From the NCBI GenBank assembly GCA_903916165.1, contig CAIWVR010000091.1, positions 1 through 6,703 of the forward strand: 6,703 nucleotides of DNA, given 5' to 3'. A model generated the notes under the pieces. It saw only the letters and a program-made list of their open reading frames with translations, was not told the DNA's origin and did not search any database. Source of the stretch: an uncultured Hyphomicrobiales bacterium. GTDB taxonomy: Bacteria; Pseudomonadota; Alphaproteobacteria; Rhizobiales; Beijerinckiaceae. This document shows, one piece after another, positions 4,932 to 6,703 of the stretch (positions are counted from its first letter, which is position 1; every line of letters starts with the position of its first letter). The translations under genes were made by a program, and so were the position numbers.

Positions 4932-6119
4932 TCAGGGCTGCACGCCAAGCTCGACGAGGTCGAAGCCGAGGGCGGCGTTGAAGTTTTCCGGCTCGATATA
5001 AGTCGCCGTGACCTTCATGCCTTCCCTGAGCTGCGTGCGGTCTGCGACGCCCTCGATATTGGTGTCGGAGCTGACGCGCAACCGGATCTCGCGGCCTTGC
5101 GCGGCGAGCGTCAGATTGCGCCCTGCCTCGGCCACTTTGGTCACGACGCCGCTCACGTCACGTTCCGCCGATTTCGTCACGATCGGACCCAGCCCCGACA
5201 ATTCGCGCCAGATGGTTTCCGCCATCCAGTCGAAATGGCTGGCGCGGTCCCATCCCTTGTAGTCATTCATATCAAAGCCCTTGACGATCTCGGGCAGGCC
5301 AAGACCACGATCCATCATGACGCGCACCTTCTGGCGCGCGAGCAGGATGTAGTCGACCATGTTCTGCAGGTCGCGCACGTCGCTCAACGGACCGTGCGAG
5401 GGCACGACGATGCGCGGCTTGAGCGCGAGCAACGCCTCGAGCTGCTTGAGCATCGTGATTGTCGTGCCATGGCTGTAATCGGGCCGGATGTCGGGATGGC
5501 GGTCCTTGTAGGCGGCAAAAGAGCCATGCAGGACGCCGCTTTCCGGCAACCAGACGGCGACGTCGCCGATGTTGTACTGATCGTCGACATAGATCAGCTC
5601 GATGCGCTTGCCACCGAGATTGAGCGTCATGCGGTCGGGAAAGGACATCATCATGTCCTTGGGCGCCAAGCCTTCGAGCGCCTGCGCCCGCTCCGGGAAC
5701 CGCTTGCGCCAGGACTTGATCTGATGCGGCTTCATCGCCGCCAGATCGCGCGCAACGCGCTCGTGTACAAGGAGCGTCGCAGGCGGCGTGAACAGCGGCG
5801 AGCCGCCGAAATGATCGCCGTGATATTGCGTAATGACCACCCAGCGCACGGGATGGTTCGTCACGGATTTGATCTTCGCGGCAATGTCGCGCGTGTCAGG
5901 CTGGTTGTTGCCGGTGTCGACGAGCACGACGCCCTGCGTGGTCACGATGACCATGGCGTTGGCGTCGTTCTTCTTGCCGACATAGGCATAGACATCGTCC
6001 GCCAGCTTCACGAATTCGGCGGTCTCGCCGGTCATCGCCACCGATGGGGCCAGCTGGATCAGCCATGCCGCTAAAAGGCTGAAAACCAACCCGAACATGC
6101 GCGCGCGCCCCTGAGCCAT
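4932..6119 (-). CDS. Exported metallo-beta-lactamase-fold protein with altered metal ligands and C-terminal beta domain
   Basis: 395 residues. Residues 1-28 form a Sec signal peptide (RARM, hydrophobic 'FGLVFSLLAAWLIQLAP', then SVA before Met29), so the protein is probably periplasmic. The MBL domain spans about 34-260: 'VVLVDTGNN' (64-72), 'ITQYHGDHFGG' (96-106), 'DDQYNIGDVAVWLPE' (179-193), 'GVLHGSFAAYKD' (195-206) and 'IVVPSHGPL' (237-245). Gln98 replaces the first His of HxHxDH; His100, Asp102, His103 and His242 remain. The His of the usual HTxGD motif appears to be Tyr182, and the bridging Asp after the strand at 195-199 appears to be Ser200. The Zn2 ligands (Asp102, His103, His242) therefore survive while the Zn1 site is altered. 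Residues about 320-385 ('VSGVVTKVAEAG...LREGMKVTATY') look like a small beta-barrel similar to DUF5666. The ATG at 6119 has a GGAGG 5 bases upstream. Substrate unknown; hydrolase or non-catalytic metal-binding roles are both open. Confidence 0.85.
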   Translation of the reverse strand: MAQGRARMFGLVFSLLAAWLIQLAPSVAMTGETAEFVKLADDVYAYVGKKNDANAMVIVTTQGVVLVDTGNNQPDTRDIAAKIKSVTNHPVRWVVITQYHGDHFGGSPLFTPPATLLVHERVARDLAAMKPHQIKSWRKRFPERAQALEGLAPKDMMMSFPDRMTLNLGGKRIELIYVDDQYNIGDVAVWLPESGVLHGSFAAYKDRHPDIRPDYSHGTTITMLKQLEALLALKPRIVVPSHGPLSDVRDLQNMVDYILLARQKVRVMMDRGLGLPEIVKGFDMNDYKGWDRASHFDWMAETIWRELSGLGPIVTKSAERDVSGVVTKVAEAGRNLTLAAQGREIRLRVSSDTNIEGVADRTQLREGMKVTATYIEPENFNAALGFDLVELGVQP

Positions 6120-6132
6120 AACGTCCTCCCCT
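6120..6132 (-). promoter_or_regulatory. Strong ribosome binding site of the MBL gene
   Basis: The minus strand reads AAGGGGAGGACGTT directly before the ATG at 6119, placing GGAGG (6129-6125) 5 bases from the start. This decides in favour of Met1 over the internal Met8 and keeps the positively charged n-region of the signal peptide. It is by far the best Shine-Dalgarno sequence in the window. Confidence 0.8.
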
Positions 6133-6192
6133 TCATTCTATCTTGCCGCAGATTGGCGCAACGCATCGATTGCGGTCAAGGCAGGCTGAACC

Positions 6193-6703
6193 TCAGGCAG
6201 CGTCCAGCAATTCGCGCAAGGCGGCATTCAGCACATCCGGCGCCTCGACCGGCAGGAAGTGCCCGCAATTCTCGGCGATGACGAGCCGCGCCCCGGCAAT
6301 GGCCGCGGCGATCGGCTCATGCTGCTCGGGGGGCGACCATCGATCCTGGCGCCCGCACAGCACGATGGTCGGGCAGCGAATGGTGCCCAGCACGGGTTGC
6401 GCGTCAGGGCGATGCAGCAAGGCCATGATCTGTTTTTCGTGGATCTCCGGCGTCGCGCGGCAGACCATGGCGGTCAGGGCGGCAAACAGCGTCGCATTGG
6501 CGATGGTGGCGGGCAGCAGCATCGGCGGGAGCCAAGCGGCCGCGAGCGCTTCCATGCCCTGTGTGTTGGCGAGATCGATCACCGCCTGGCGCTTGACCTC
6601 CTCGCCGGGACTGCGCGGATGGACGCCCGTGTCGAAGATCGCGAGCGCCCGCACGCGCCCGGGCGCGATGCGCATCACTTCGAGCGCGACGCGCCCGCCC
6701 ATC
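6193..6703 (-). CDS. Alpha/beta hydrolase, C-terminal part (N-terminus outside window)
   Basis: C-terminal 169 residues plus a partial codon of an alpha/beta-hydrolase-fold enzyme. The first visible residues, MGGRVALEVM, are the helix after the nucleophile elbow (GxSMGG). The Ser codon would straddle the window end, and the single base visible is compatible with TCG. Asp120 of this fragment in 'LCGRQDRWSPP' and His148 in 'ENCGHFLPVEAP' are the expected remaining members of the Ser-Asp-His triad, with normal spacing. A helical cap region lies between about 35 and 100. Roughly the first 80-100 residues are missing, so the Met at 6702 is not the start. No specific substrate can be read; such enzymes hydrolyse esters, lactones, epoxides or C-C bonds. 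The MBL gene follows after 73 bases on the same strand, suggesting co-transcription. Stop TGA at 6195-6193. Confidence 0.88.
   Translation of the reverse strand, partial: MGGRVALEVMRIAPGRVRALAIFDTGVHPRSPGEEVKRQAVIDLANTQGMEALAAAWLPPMLLPATIANATLFAALTAMVCRATPEIHEKQIMALLHRPDAQPVLGTIRCPTIVLCGRQDRWSPPEQHEPIAAAIAGARLVIAENCGHFLPVEAPDVLNAALRELLDAA

Noticed and set aside
4812..6074. Long plus-strand open frame of 420 codons
   Set aside because: It is the antisense shadow of the MBL gene, which has recognisable motifs, a signal peptide and a strong ribosome site; the shadow is low-complexity in His, Arg and Asp, with no recognised domain.
1..6703. CRISPR array, tRNA, rRNA, insertion sequence or attachment site
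   Set aside because: No regularly spaced repeats, tRNA-like cloverleaf, transposase frame or terminal inverted repeats were seen on either strand.

Overview
GC-rich window with the look of an alphaproteobacterium, probably Hyphomicrobiales (Rhizobiales)-like. The basis is overall codon bias, tightly overlapping genes and the protein families present; no taxonomic marker gene lies here, so this is an inference. Five clear genes plus one gene-free stretch of about 500 bases account for the whole window. Two of the genes are cut by the window edges.

Left edge (plus strand): the last 123 codons of an HlyD-family periplasmic adaptor of a type I secretion system. Its stop codon abuts, with no base between, the stop of a convergent three-gene minus-strand operon. 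In transcription order that operon encodes (a) a TPR protein with a C-terminal OGT/SPINDLY-type (GT41) glycosyltransferase domain, (b) a zinc-finger-type sugar C-methyltransferase (TcaB9/NovU/TylCIII family) and (c) an RmlC-like dTDP-sugar 3,5-epimerase homologue. Both internal junctions are 4-base ATGA stop/start overlaps, so translation is probably coupled. Together they look like a small protein-glycosylation module: (b) and (c) would tailor a nucleotide deoxysugar and (a) would transfer a sugar to a protein in the cytoplasm. The neighbouring type I secretion gene makes an exported protein a reasonable but unproven acceptor. The genes for the early donor pathway (RmlA/RmlB type) are not in the window.

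Middle (about 4434-4931): no convincing gene. This stretch holds a weak candidate promoter for the glycosylation operon, an AT-rich patch and several perfect or near-perfect stem-loops, three of them in tandem just behind the next gene.

Right part (minus strand): an exported metallo-beta-lactamase-fold protein with a strong ribosome binding site. It has an unusual set of metal ligands (QxHxDH instead of HxHxDH, and other replacements) and a small C-terminal beta-rich domain. It is preceded by the C-terminal two thirds of an alpha/beta hydrolase cut by the window end, with a 73-base gap, so the two are probably co-transcribed.

Most notable points: the coupled GT41/C-methyltransferase/RmlC-like module beside a type I secretion gene; loss of the usual catalytic Tyr in the RmlC homologue; and the altered zinc site of the MBL protein.
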